Source of the DNA: Diphasiastrum complanatum
Taxonomy: Eukaryota > Streptophyta > Lycopodiopsida > Lycopodiales > Lycopodiaceae
Assembly: GCA_029204225.1 (NCBI GenBank)
Contig: CM055095.1
Coordinates: 69,354,110-69,418,109 of the forward strand
Reading direction: 5' to 3'
Length of the DNA: 64,000 nucleotides
Part shown: positions 36,166 to 47,172 of the stretch, piece by piece
Position numbering within the stretch: the first letter of the stretch is position 1
Layout: each line of letters begins with the position of its first letter
Program-made: the position numbers and the translations under genes
Notes under the pieces: model-generated
The model's input: the letters and a program-made list of their open reading frames with translations, nothing else
Database searches by the model: none
Told to the model about the DNA's origin: nothing

Positions 36166-36738
36166 GTAGTGTTTGGTTGAACTTGTAGTGCTTGCATGTA
36201 ATGGATTTACAGGGGTTTGGATCTGATTGCACTTATTTGTGGATTTGACCCACAAATTTTGGTCAAAAATGGTCAAAAAACAAGGTTTTTGGACTAATTT
36301 TGTGCTATATCATAAAATTCATAGCCAATAATCTTCATGCACATTTTCAGAGGTGTAATGAAGTCGTCCTAAGTTTTTCATGAATTTTGGTTAGGATTGG
36401 ACACTATTAGGCGTCTCAAAAAGTCAAAAAATAGTGTATTTTTTAGCATGAATACCTATCAAATGGTAGTTTGAATCTGTTGGTTCTCATTACAAGCTTA
36501 AAGATATGATGGATTTCCTCTTTTTTGAGCCATCATACATCCAATTTGGTTGTGTGAGGCTTAGGCACCATTATGTTGAAGTTTTGCTTGTTGGAGTCCA
36601 AAACTGCATTTCTTGCATGATTTGAGCTGATGATTGCTTTCTGGACCTAATTGAAGCCTCTATGTCTCTCTTATGAACCTTCGTAGAGCACTTGTAACCT
36701 CTGATTAAATGCCTATTGGGCTGGAGATGGATTTTTGA
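36166..36738 (-). repeat. Inverted array fragment closing the duplicated region
   Basis: Read on the minus strand this matches 22,070-22,640 and 27,850-28,400 (and 10,500-10,740) in array order. It is the only inverted piece in the array and lies between the last gypsy gag fragment and the outer copia element. Confidence 0.8.
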
Positions 36739-37579
36739 AATAGCAAGACATATTATATGTCGCGAATGATTCGCGAGAGCTAGACTGTGCTCGACTGATA
36801 ATTAGTCGCGAAAGAAAAGACTAAATGTTAATCGTCTATTACCAGTAAGAACAACTAGAAAGATCAGACAGAATGAATGATAAGCATAGCAATATTAACA
36901 TAGATTTGAACGCAGAACAATGAACTGTATCAGATTAAGTATATCATGTATACATGTCAATAATGCGGTAGAGCACAATACAGTAGTGGACTACAAAGCT
37001 TATTTCAATCTGTAAAAAAAAGAAAATTAAATCTTTATTCTGACAAAAAATGAAGAATCAATGCTCAGGGCATCTACTTCGTTTATGTCGTCTTCTTCTT
37101 CTCTCTTCATCATAATGTACACGAATGGTGTCCAGTATATTAATTACAAGTGTGTAGATGTGAAAGTACAGAGTGGATGTGTTGTCTGTAGGAGATCGTG
37201 GGTGACTGCCATCATTGTCCAATCTGTTAGCGCAACTGCATGGGGTGAGCATGAAAAAGGGTGCGACGTCAGCTAGTGTTGAAGTGAACGTTGGTGATGA
37301 TGCAAAGAGTGCATCACTCTTACGAATGGCTTTAGGATAAGATTTACAGGGTGTCTTAGCTTTTAGGGCACTTTTGGCATTCTGTAAGATAGTGTCTCTT
37401 TTTCGTCCGTCACCTTAAACTGTGTAGAAACACAGTGTCGCGATTCTTTCGCCTTTTCTTCGTCTGTGCAAATTTGCACGTAAATATGCAGACTGCGTGA
37501 CAATCTTAGTAAATATGCAACATGAATGGAGGCAGATTAAAATGGGATTTTAGGAGAGCTAGAGGGAATAAATCCAACA
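36739..37579 (-). mobile_element. Probable 3' LTR region of the outer copia element
   Basis: It ends (plus strand) at AATCCAACA, directly followed by the polypurine tract complement CCCCTCCTT (37,580-37,588) and the pol terminus, as a minus-oriented 3' LTR should. The outer end is unclear and the sequence does not visibly match the candidate 5' LTR at 45,515, so only the inner boundary is supported. Confidence 0.45.
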
Positions 37580-37586
37580 CCCCTCC

Positions 37587-39000
37587 TTAATCTGGATCCA
37601 TGAATGCCTTGATCTTCAGACTGATCAATGCACAAAATCTGTTGTGTGCATTAACACTGAGTGCTTTCGTGAAGATGTCTGCAACCATGTCCTGCGTCCT
37701 ACAGTACGTTAAGCTTACCTCTCTGTCGAGAACCTTGCCCTTGATGTAGTGATATCTGATCTCAATGTGCTTACTTCTAGAATGAAGTCTAGGGTTGGCC
37801 GATAAGAAAATAGCACTTTGATTATCACAAAATAAAATTGTAGGGCTATCCTGAAACAGATTGATGTCTGACAGCAAATTTCTCAATCAAAACGCTTCCT
37901 TAATAGATTGAGAAGCAGCAGTATATTCTGCTTCAGTAGAAGAAAGTGTGATAGAGGTTTGCTTACGACTGTTCCATGAAATAGGATCGTCGTTGAAGAA
38001 TGATATAAAGTCAGATGTGGACTTACGACTCTCTGCATCTCCTCCTCAGCTTGCATCAGAATAGCCACTGAGCTGATGAAGATTGTCGTTGCTGACATCT
38101 CCATAGCAGATGCACTGGTCCATGGTAGCTCGAATATATCTCATGACTCGAATAAGAGCCTTCCAATGGGTAACGCCAGGATTAGCCATATATTGGCTGA
38201 GTGAGCTTACAACAAAAGAGAAATCTGGTCTTGTACAGACCATTGCGTACATGAGAGATCCAAGCATCGATTGATACAGATATTCTCTCATCTGCTCTTC
38301 TTCCTACTTGGTCTGGGGACATTGGTCCTTCGACAAATGCAGACCTGGATCCATTGGTGAGGGAGCTAATTTACAATTCATCAAATTGTATCTGTTAAGA
38401 ACATTGTGAAGATACCTTTGTTGAGTGATGTAAATCAGTCAATTTGCTCTGTCTTTGTGGATTTGAATTCCAAGACAAAAGTGAGCTTCGCCCAGATCAG
38501 TCATGTCGAATTCTGAGAACAGCACCTGTTTTGCATCCTTGACCATTTTGGTATCGTTGCTGAAGAGCAACGACGTATCATCAACGTACAAGGTGATGAT
38601 AATGAAGGATTGTTGCACTGACCTTGAATAAACGTTGCAATCAGCAATGCTTGGTTTGAATCCTTGTTCAATGAGGAATGTGTTGATCCTCTGAAACCAA
38701 GCTCTGACAGACTGTTTTAAGTCGTACAGTGCTTTGTGAAGTTTACAGACATGATTCTTCATGCCTTCCAGAACGTATCCTTCGGGCTGGATCATGTAGA
38801 TATCTTCTTGTATGGCTCCGTTCAGATAGGCTATTTGTACATCAAGTTGATGTACTTCGAGGTCGGCAGTTGCAGCATAAGACAAGAGCATTCGGATCGA
38901 CGAATGTTTGATGACTGGACTAAAAGTCTCATTGTAGTCGACATATCTGGGTGAATCCCCGTGCTACTAGTCTAGCCTTCCTTTGATCAATTGCTCTGTT
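37587..39000 (-). pseudogene. Outer Ty1/copia element: RT and RNase H
   Basis: Frames 38,439-38,891, 38,046-38,291, 37,883-38,104 and 37,587-37,886 read together as copia RT and RNase H. RT shows DVQIAYLNGAIQEDIYM, KALYDLKQ and an intact catalytic YVDD (~38,580). RNase H shows SSTEAEY, CDNQSAI and KHIEIRYHYI. Frameshifts and stops near 38,430, 38,050 and 37,890 make it non-functional. Integrase is missing: the frame jumps from the GAG-pre-integrase segment to RT near 39,000. Confidence 0.9.
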
Positions 39001-39554
39001 GGCATTAATGTTGATGGCTTGACTTAAATGATTTCCTAGTCTGTTCACCAACTTGACAGTCTTGATAGACAGGTAATTCGACTTTTTTGCGAGGATAGTC
39101 GAGATCAAGAACAATAAATTGTCTAGACATTTGTTGTACAACAGCATGATTTAAATGACCAAGTCTATAATGCCAAAGTATATCTTTATTTGAATGAATT
39201 GAAGTACTGAGAGCCTAACTAGAGGAAGAAAAGCAATGAATTGATTTATACAAGTATACATGCCTCTTTTTGAGTGCTAGGATCTTGTCTGTCCTATCAA
39301 CTACTTTACATTGATCACATTCGAATTCTACTCTGTGTCCTAGATCTGTGATTCTGCTTATAGAGAGCAGATTTGTAGATAACTTTGGTAGATACAGGAC
39401 TTTAGAGAGTAGCTTAGACTGATAATTTGGAAAGCATAATCTTACAGTGCCTTCACCTTTAATAGCTTGTGTGCTATTGTCACTAAAGTGAACAAATTTC
39501 TAAGTATTGTAAGGTGTATAGGACTCAAAACAGCCAATGAGGCTAGTCATGTGC
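39001..39554 (-). pseudogene. Outer copia element: post-protease and GAG-pre-integrase segment
   Basis: Starting just left of the nested insertion, the minus strand reads QHMTSLIGCFESY (protease flank), then LPKLSTNLLSISRITDLGH, and LWHYRLGHLNHAVV, the GAG-pre-integrase zinc-binding segment. It continues the protease motif interrupted at 44,516, so the two parts of the outer element are now 5 kb apart. The integrase core is deleted after ~39,080. Confidence 0.8.
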
Positions 39555-39559
39555 TGAGT
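39555..39559. repeat. Target-site duplication of inner copia (left)
   Basis: TGAGT directly before the left LTR, identical to 44,512-44,516 directly after the right LTR. Copia integrases make 5-bp duplications. Confidence 0.95.
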
Positions 39560-39823
39560 TGTCAAGAATCAGATATGCAACATCAAACATTCACCATAAG
39601 TAATCACCAAGTAGGGAGGCGGAAGAAGAACACGCAATATCACTCTATCACACTAACTCATACTGAATGTAAAATGTACATATAAATCTTGATCCCTAAT
39701 AGAAAGAGAGAAACTAGGAGTAGACTACTAGACTATCCTACGACTAGTTATAGCTAGTAATAAAGTACATCGTAAACAGTAACTTGGAAGTGTAACAATG
39801 AAGTTTATCATTGATTTCTAACA
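39560..39823 (-). repeat. Inner copia 3' LTR (264 bp)
   Basis: Begins TGTCAAGAATC and ends TTTCTAACA on the plus strand. It aligns with 44,277-44,511 throughout, apart from an extra ~40 bases near 39,613-39,653 and the lack of a small 'gaagtgtaact' duplication. The polypurine tract complement (CTCTCCCTCAA, 39,824-39,834) abuts it. Confidence 0.95.
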
Positions 39824-39905
39824 CTCTCCCTCAATGATAAAATTACATTCTTCTATTCCTAGTAGAGTATGAAACTTTTTAAATTTACATCTACCTAACA
39901 TCTAC

Positions 39906-40320
39906 CTAATGACTTAGTAAAAATATCTGCCACTTGATCTTCAGATTTACAGAAAACAAGATCAATGGCTCCATCAAGAATTTTCTCTCAAACAAAATGA
40001 TAATGTATTTTGATGTGCTTGGTTCGAGCATGTAAAACTGGATTTTTGGCAAGGTGAATGCAGCTTTGATTGTCGCAAGATATAGTAGTCGCATCCACCT
40101 GTGGTTGACCTAAATCCACAAGCAATCTTCGTAACCATACCGCATCTTGTGCAGCATTGCTGAGTGCTCGATATTCAGCTTCTGTCGAGGATAAGGTTAC
40201 TGTAGGTTGCTTTTTGCTGCTCCATGAAACTGCAGCTATACCATAACTGAATGTATGACCACTGGTAGACCTTCTGTCATCAATATTACCTACCCAATCA
40301 GCATCTATATATCCTATCAT
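39906..40320 (-). pseudogene. Inner copia RNase H
   Basis: From 40,320: GYIDADWVGNIDDRRSTSG, SSTEAEYRAL, CDNQSCIHLAKNP and KHIKIHYHF, all typical of the Ty1/copia RNase H. A TGA interrupts the frame after HYHFV (~39,987), and the remaining tail (EDQVADIFTK) continues in frame to ~39,890. Confidence 0.9.
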
Positions 40321-41222
40321 ACTTCAAACCAAAATTCAATGTCCCTCGAATGTCTCTGAGAATACGTTTAGCAAACTTCCAATGTGTTTGACTAGGATCT
40401 TGCATAAATTAACTAACAACACCAACAACATAAAAAATATCAGGTCGTGTGTGTGTCAAATAAATCAAACTACCCACCAGCTGTCTATACAAATAAGCAT
40501 CCACTTTCTCAGATTCATCATATGCAGTAAGTTTCATGTTGACATCCATAGGTGTAATTAAAGGCTTACAATCCTGCATATTGAACTTATAAAGCAAATC
40601 TCGTGCATATCTGCTTTGTGTAAGAAAGACCACGTTTTCCTTTTGCCATACTTCAATGACAAGACAATAGTGCATCAATCCTAGATCGCTCATGTCAAGG
40701 TACAACACAATGAACACTATATCTGAATCTTGCCTTAGAATGTAAAGATTAGGATCAGCATCACTCTTTACCATTCCCCTTCGCTTATAGTATTCATCAA
40801 TGCAAGAGTACCACGCCCATGGTGCTTGTTTCAATCCATAAATAGCTTTGTTGAGCTTACAAAACAAGGTGCTCTCTCCCTGATTCAATAAATCCTTGAG
40901 GTTGTACTAAGTACACCTCTTCATCCAGCACTCCATTAAGAAAAGCAGATTTAACATCCATTTGCTGGATCTTCCAACCATAGAAAGCAAAAATAGCAAT
41001 GACAGAACGTATAGTTACCATCTTAGCTACGGGTGTGAAAGTTTTATCAAAATCAATACCTTCCTGCTGCTCAAATCCTCTCGCAACCAACCGTGCTTTG
41101 TATTTGTTGAGTTGCCCATCAGCTCCATATTTGATCTTGTATATCCATTTGCAAGTGATAGACGTCTTACCAGTAGGTAGCTCAACCAAGTTTCAAGTCC
41201 TATTTTTTGATATAGCTTCCAT
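40321..41222 (-). pseudogene. Inner copia reverse transcriptase, catalytic loop deleted
   Basis: From ~41,189: CKWIYKIKYGADG, ARLVARGFEQQEGIDF, DVKSAFLNGVLDEEVYLVQP, a frameshift near 40,870, then KLNKAIYGLKQAPWAWY and VFIVLYLD fused directly to MSDLGLMHYCL. The YVDD catalytic motif and ~30 following residues that normally lie between these last two phrases are missing. The later connection segment (SRYARDLLYKF, GSLIYLTHTRPDI) is present. Confidence 0.9.
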
Positions 41223-41984
41223 TTATGTTTCCATAGCTTCACGCCACTCCTCGTGCTCCTTTGCTTTATCAAAATTTTTTGGTTCTTGAGCCTTGAGCAC
41301 AGAATCCATTAGGGCTAGATTCATCTCTAATCTTGTAGGAGGTTTTTGATTTCTACTTGATCTTCTAAGCTCTCCTTGCTCACTAGATTCGGGAGTATCT
41401 CCCTTCGTTGCACCATCTATGACTAATAAGTACCATTTAGGTACTCTCTTGGGAATTTCAGCATCAGGCTTGCCTTTGTCCAATGGATTTTCTATATCAA
41501 AATCCACTTCCTTCTTGACCTGTACTTTTGCTCCCTCATCAAAAGGTTCATTGATTACTTCAGATTGTTCACCTCGGCCCATCTCGTCAAATGTAGCATC
41601 CCTAGAAATTACAAGCTTCTGTGCATTTGTGTCATACATCCTGTATGCCTTGGCCTTCTCATCATATCCAAGGAAAATACATTTGATAGCTTTTGCATCC
41701 AATTTCCTTCGTTTCTCATCAGGAATATGAGCATAAGCATCACAACCAAATACTCTCAAATGAGAAATATTAGGTTTCTTTTCGGTAACAGATTCATGAG
41801 GTGTCTTACCTTCCACGGATTCTGTAGGACACCGATTCAGGATGTGCGTAGCTGTGCTACAAGCTTCTGCCCAAAAGGTGTTTGGCAGACCCTTGCTTTT
41901 GAGCATCGCCCTGGCCATCTCAACAATAGATATGTTCTTTCGTTCTGTAACTCCATTTTGCTGTGGTAAATAAGGTGTTGTAGT
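41223..41984 (-). pseudogene. Inner copia integrase C-terminal half and linker to RT
   Basis: The minus frame 41,223-41,918 contains ARAMLKSKGLPNTFWAEA, ILNRCPT and LRVFGCDAYAHIPDEKR, the conserved end of the copia integrase, followed by the acidic linker before RT. It is separated by a frameshift near 41,985 from the integrase core upstream. Confidence 0.9.
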
Positions 41985-42850
41985 CTACCTCTTGATCCCT
42001 TGATCTTTGCAGAAATCAATAAATTCTATCGAAAAATACTCACCACCTCCATCAGATCTCAAAGTTTTGATGCAACAACTTGTTTGCTTTTCAACTAATG
42101 CCTTGAATTCTCTGAACTTAGCAAAAGCATCTGATTTCTTGCTTATGAAATAAATCCAAATGCATCTGCTATAATCATCAATGAAGGTGATAAAGTTATA
42201 GTAGCCACTAAGAGATCTAGTCTGCATAGGTCCACATAGATCACTGTGGACAAGATCTAAGATGCCACTGGCTCTCCTTGCTCCACTTTTGGGAAACCTG
42301 TCTGTGTGTTGTTTTCCCAAAATGCAACCTTCACAAATTTTTTCTTCAAAAAAAATATCAGGCAATCCTATAACTAGATTACCTCTTTTGAGAATCTGTA
42401 AACTTTGAGCACTGATATGACCAAATTGTTGATGCCAAAGATCACTTCGACTATCAACAGTGCTTACCATAGCTTGAGTAAAAGATCTCGCATTCAGTTT
42501 GTAGAGTCGATTTTCGTTGACTCTAGCTCCTGTAGCAATCACTTTGTAGTGATTCTTGATGTCCTTGACGAGACATTTGTCGCTATTAAACTCAAACTTG
42601 AGTTGTTGATAAGCCATCATCCCAACTGATAGTAAATTGTTGGCTAAACAAGGAACATATTGCACATTGCTTATCCGCTTTATCATTCCGCTGGCTAGCT
42701 TCACTGGTACCACTCCAAATCCTTTCACAAGTAGCAATTGGCCATCAGCTTGTCCAACTTCATCGCCATTGTGGATTAGCTTGAATTTCAATAACCACTC
42801 TTTCCTTGAAGTCATGTGCTTGGATGCACCACTATCAATGTACTAGGTAT
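41985..42850 (-). pseudogene. Inner copia protease and integrase core
   Basis: The protease motif YIDSGASKHMTS lies at ~42,845-42,805, immediately after an in-frame TAG at 42,844-42,842 in place of the usual Trp. It is followed by the Leu-rich flap region, the GAG-pre-integrase HHCC segment (LWHQQFGHIS, CEGCILGKQH) and the integrase core with HSDLCGPM, FIDDYSR and SDGGGEY. The frame is open for 276 codons before a stop at the frameshift. Confidence 0.92.
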
Positions 42851-43420
42851 CCTTGGTTTCATCACTTGTCATTAATGCTGTAATGAACAATTTTGAGCTC
42901 TCACCTATATCATCTTCATATTGATCATCATCGTATTGATGTTTATCAGTATAATTGTCTTCATAATAATAATCATCAAATTGATGTTGATCAGCATAAT
43001 TTTCTGCTTGTCCTTTGTCTTTTCTTTGTTCCATCTCCTTCTGTTTCTTGAAGCATTCACGCTCCCAGTGGCCAGGTTTGTTGCAATACCTACAATTTTC
43101 AGGTTTATCTTTATTGGAATAGTCGTGTCCTTGACCTCGGCCTTCATTCCAATTTTCTCGATTCGGACCGTCATTGGATTGTTCTTGAAATTGTTGGAAT
43201 GATCCAGGATTTGAGTTTCCACCTCTTGATTGGTGTCTTTTCTCCTGTCAAATGCCTGCTGATCTTCTTCTATCACTGGTCTTGTCTTGTCGCCTATCAC
43301 AATCTCCCATAGCTCATTTTCCATCAAAATGTTCTTCAGTTTGAATTTCCAAACTGCATAATTGCGGGCTCCTTCCAATTTGCTCGACTCATTGAGGACA
43401 CTCTCGCTTAGAGTTGCCAT
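42851..43420 (-). pseudogene. Inner copia gag, internally deleted
   Basis: Starts at Met 43,420 with the DUF4219-type phrase LEGARNYAVWKFKLKNIL. After ~50 residues the sequence jumps at ~43,250 into the linker before the zinc knuckle, so most of the UBN2-type capsid is gone and the frame is wrong. In the other frame CRYCNKPGHWEREC, a perfect CCHC knuckle, is readable at ~43,100-43,050, followed by an acidic Asp-Tyr-rich tail. Confidence 0.88.
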
Positions 43421-43492
43421 TACTGAACAGATGAGTCCATATCAAGTAATTTATCACACCACAGAACTGTATATTTTTCTGGTTATATAGCT

Positions 43493-43735
43493 GATATCGG
43501 AATAGAGCGCGGAAGTACGACTGCTCATGGTCCTCTTCAACTTGTGCGCTTGGATCCGATATTGGAGCATGCGATATCGAAATGGAGCGCAGATGTACAA
43601 CTGCTCGGAATTTTCTTTAGCTTGTGCGCTTGGATCCGATATCGGTACGGACATGCGATATCGGACTGGAGCGCGGATGTACGCATGCTCAGGTGTCTCT
43701 TCAGCTAGCGCGCTTGGATCCGATATCGGTACGAA
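43493..43735. repeat. Three tandem 80-84 bp repeats in the inner copia leader
   Basis: Copies begin at 43,493, 43,573 and 43,657 with GATATCGG-like words. Each contains 'gagcgcgga(t)gta' and 'gcgcttggatccgatat'. They lie between gag (Met at 43,420) and the primer-binding site, in the untranslated leader. Their GC content and GATATC/GGATCC palindromes contrast with the surrounding AT-rich DNA. Confidence 0.9.
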
Positions 43736-44264
43736 AAAAGAGAGAATATAAAAAATTTCAGAGGGAATATTTTAGATTCCCTACTTCGCCGCGGTGGCTA
43801 CGCCGCCTCCTCTTTGCAAAGATTTCGAAACAAGTGATCGTTCAAACAAACAGATTTCAGTAATGTGAAAGTCATGAAGCCTCAAACCTCTGAATGGCAA
43901 TACTAGACACTGTCTGGTGTGATTTGAAGTACCCCAAACAAACAAATGAGAGATTTCTTGACACAACTCTCTGACAAATGACACTTTTCACAACGACTAA
44001 AAAAAAAAAAAATTGTAAAATGTTTCTCACTCAACAGATTTTCAATTTGTCTGATGCTGCCCTAGCCTTTCCAATGCCTCCGGAACTGTGTCTTCGTTCT
44101 CCACTAATAACTGTGAGTTCCAAATCCTGCAAAATACACCAAGAAAGATTTCTTCTAGCTTTTTTTGTCTCTCCAAGCTTTCATCTCCTGTGAAGGACTT
44201 TCTCACTTCGTTGCGGAGCTTGTGACAAGCTGTATCCACTGATTAGACACGCAGGACTATCATA

Positions 44265-44276
44265 GCTCTGATACCA
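44265..44276 (-). promoter_or_regulatory. Inner copia primer-binding site
   Basis: TGGTATCAGAGC on the minus strand, directly abutting the 5' LTR with no spacer. Complementary to initiator tRNA-Met. Confidence 0.95.
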
Positions 44277-44511
44277 TGTCAAGAATCAAATATGCAACAT
44301 TAAGCATTCACCATAAGCAATCACCAACTAACTCATACTGAATATAAAATGTACATATAAACCCTGAACCCTAATAGAGAGGGAGAACCTAGGAGTAGAC
44401 TACTAGACTATCCTACGGCTAGTTACAGCTAGTAATAAAGTACATCGTAAACAGTAACTACGAAGTGTAACTAGGAAGTGTAACAATGAAGTTTATCATT
44501 GATTTTTAACA
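44277..44511 (-). repeat. Inner copia 5' LTR (235 bp)
   Basis: TGTCAAGAATC to TTTTTAACA on the plus strand, aligned with the 3' LTR. The scattered mismatches and two indels between the LTRs show that the insertion is not recent. Confidence 0.95.
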
Positions 44512-44516
44512 TGAGT
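44512..44516. repeat. Target-site duplication of inner copia (right)
   Basis: TGAGT, identical to 39,555-39,559. It lies within the outer element's protease codons, just after its catalytic motif. Confidence 0.95.
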
Positions 44517-45288
44517 GGCTCCGGAATCCAAGAACCAAGAACTGTCGCCAGATGCTCCTTGATGGTTGGTCATGAAGGCATCATGATCCGTTTCTTGAAT
44601 AGGTTGTGGAGCTTCTGCAGCTGCATTCGCCACTGGATTCGACTACCCTTTGTTGTTGTTCTTCGCTTGAAGTATGCGACAGTCTCGTATTTCGTGGTTA
44701 TTTCGTTTGTAGTATCTGCAAAATAGCTTCTTCTTTGTCTGCGGATTCGACTGTTCCTTGTGCGTGAGAATCAGCTGAGGAACTCGAGGCTTCGTTCCTT
44801 CGCGTGTCTTCCTGCAACAACATAGTAATGACTCTCGAAAGAGTCAATTCTGGATGAGTCGTAATGATCATCACCCAACTGTCGTAAGAACTTGGCAAAC
44901 TTGTAAGCAGTTGCATCACTGTGTCTTGATCGTTTATGACAGATCCGACAGCGGCCATTTGTCTTAGCAAGTTCTTGAATTGATTAATGTGATTCTGCAG
45001 AGAATCACCATTCGTCATCTTGAGGGAGTAGAATTTCTTCCTGAGATGTAGCTTGGAAGCTATATCTCGCACTTCGTATAGTGTGCTCAAGATGTCCTAG
45101 ACTTCTTTCGATGTCTGAGCCTCGGATACATGGACGATCTGGGTATCCGTGATGCTGAGGATGATCAGCGCGAAAGCTTTTCCATCCTTCAACTTCCATC
45201 TGGCGATTGTCGCGTCGTCCGCTTCGGGTGTCCCTTCTGCACCTGTAACAACGTCGTACAATTCTTTTGCCATTAGTACGGTTTTCAT
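44517..45288 (-). pseudogene. Outer copia element: gag, zinc knuckle, protease start
   Basis: From Met 45,288: KELYDVVTG and ATIARWKLKDGKAFALI, an in-frame TAG at ~45,098, then the UBN2-type capsid (HLRKKFYSLKM, INQFKNLLRQM, LLTSLPSSYDSW). The knuckle at ~44,700 has its second Cys changed to Tyr. Protease FLDSGATH ends at the inner element's insertion site. Confidence 0.9.
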
Positions 45289-45502
45289 CTTAACTTACCA
45301 CAAAAGATAATTGGCTCCATCAAGCTTGTCCATGATAGGATTGGCTTTTCCTTGAGAATCAATGTCAAAGAATTAGTCTAAGTGATAGGAAAAACTATCA
45401 GTGACTTAAGTATGAAAATCTGATATTTACAAAACAAGAAAACAATTACTCTATCGGCTAGTAGAGTCTTGTACTGTCGAAGCCAATCAAGCTATGAAAA
45501 TA

Positions 45503-45514
45503 GCTCTGATACCA
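45503..45514 (-). promoter_or_regulatory. Outer copia primer-binding site
   Basis: TGGTATCAGAGC on the minus strand, 215 bases before the gag start. TGTTTGG at 45,515 would be the inner edge of its 5' LTR, whose outer boundary could not be found. Confidence 0.85.
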
Positions 45515-47067
45515 TGTTTGGAGAGAGAGAGGAAAAATCTATGACGAACACGAACGAGAAACGAACTCGAACAGAAAATGTTGGTCCGCAGCGAAATGAA
45601 CTATACGACTCTCTCCGTATGATGAATGGAAACTAGCATAATTAAAACCTTTCAGCATAATGACAAAGTACCTAATTACATTGATTGCAAGCAAAATCTC
45701 ACACTTGATTTAGATGTTGATGCTGTCAAAAGTCACAGGGCATGATCAAAAATTCAAACCTTCAATCGCTTAAATTGAAAAGACTAATTTCGATCGGTAC
45801 TCCTAGATGTTTTCCTAGTTTTATACGTTGAAATTCTTCCAGCATTCTGTATAATTGGGCCCAGATTATATTCACTTGTCCGAATCTCTGCTCTAGCTTT
45901 CCAGTTCAAATTTGCTACAATTTGTACATCGAGAATGCACGTGTCAGAATCACAACTAAGTGAACAGCATAAGTGCAAGGCCGGATGTAGGATGGGGAAA
46001 GAAAACATCAGGATGCTGTACTTCAATTTGATTCACTATGTGCACAGAAAATATCATAAGTGTTCATGAGTTTTTAAAATATTTTGAAGTTAAAGAACAC
46101 ATATTTCCAAAAAGTTTGTTTCCGCAATCTGACATGACAAAGAATACTTATCATATTGTTGTATGAAAAGATACATTCTGGCAATTGGAAAACCACAACT
46201 ACCAAAGTTTAGCAGCATGCCTGATAACTCAGGCTTCAATTACAGAGAAGTCTCGGTTAGACTTCCAAATTTGTGAACACAAAGCTGATATACACCTCAA
46301 AATTACCAATAAAAATTAAATCATGTATGTGTATAACGTTCCCTCAGAATTCAACTGAAAACTATAAAAATAGAAGTCCCTATGACTGATCTTGTTGTGA
46401 CCTTTTCCAAACTGAATTGGAAGGTCATGAATCTGTACAAATATGCTGGTACCCATATTATGGTGATCATGAAAAAGAGCAAAATGTTATACTAATATCC
46501 TCCACTAGGCAGCAAAGTACCCAAGAGAAAGCTTTACAAATCTTTAAGACCTTATATGGCCTACCGTTTTCTTCAGAAAATGTCTTATGAACGTTCCGAG
46601 AAAGGCTCTCTGGAAAAGCTGCCCTAATGTGTACCATGAATATGCACAGGGGAATGACCAGCATTGATGAACAATATGCAGTGCGATATGGTCCAGAGTA
46701 GCTGCCAGTCCAGAATGAAAAAAGATTATTAGTTAATACCGATCCGTTATCAAGAAAGATTTGAAAATTTGTAATTGTTAAACCTGTCAAAGAGTCAAAT
46801 GACTGCTGACCTGTTGATTCAGAGTCAAATAGATCCTTGGAGGTGTATATGCAGCAAATCTTTTAATCAGACGACTCACAGGAACAGATACTTAGATTCA
46901 AATGCACATGGTGTGCCCAAAATATATCAAGCTATTCAAAAGCCATAACTGATTTTTCGAATCAGCAAGCCAGTGAACCAAGCAGCTAATATAAGTCTCC
47001 CAGATTATCAGACCATTGCCACAACTGCTGCTTGTGTACGTACAAAGTGGAGTTATGAAGATCCAAA
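45515..47067. other. Outer copia 5' LTR edge and 3' flank of the PX gene
   Basis: The first part must include the outer element's 5' LTR, but no matching copy confirms its length. The remainder up to the stop codon at 47,068 is where the PX gene's 3' untranslated region would lie. Minus frames at 45,784-46,026 and 46,467-46,790 resemble nothing known. Confidence 0.4.
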
Positions 47068-47172
47068 TTAGCTGCTCCGCATGTCAACTATAAGCTCATG
47101 AAGTTCCGGGAATGCTGCAATGAGAAGCATCTCTAGTAGACTATAGCCAAGCTGCTTCACACACACAGCCGA
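47068..47172 (-). CDS. PX/Nexin_C gene, terminal exon
   Basis: The acceptor TTTGTAG precedes TCG at 47,172. 34 codons and TAA encode VCVKQLGYSLLEML and AAFPELHELI, the usual Nexin_C end, finishing in MRSS. Confidence 0.92.
   Translation of the reverse strand, partial: SAVCVKQLGYSLLEMLLIAAFPELHELIVDMRSS

Larger units (their letters stand above)
39560..44511 (-). mobile_element. Inner Ty1/copia retrotransposon, complete ends, nested
   Basis: A 4,952-bp element with two LTRs, primer-binding site, polypurine tract and perfect 5-bp target duplication. Order on the minus strand: 5' LTR, primer site, ~840-bp leader with a triplicated 80-bp repeat, shortened gag, protease, integrase, RT and RNase H, polypurine tract, 3' LTR. 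It interrupts the protease of an older copia element in the same orientation. Coding capacity is destroyed by a gag deletion, a YVDD deletion in RT, and several stops and frameshifts. Confidence 0.95.

Noticed and set aside
41419-41969. Plus-strand frames over the inner copia integrase
   Set aside because: They are antisense shadows of well-recognised integrase sequence.
45515-45660. Matching 5' LTR for the outer copia element
   Set aside because: The inner edge fits, but no convincing similarity to 36,739-37,579 could be seen, so a full LTR was not annotated.
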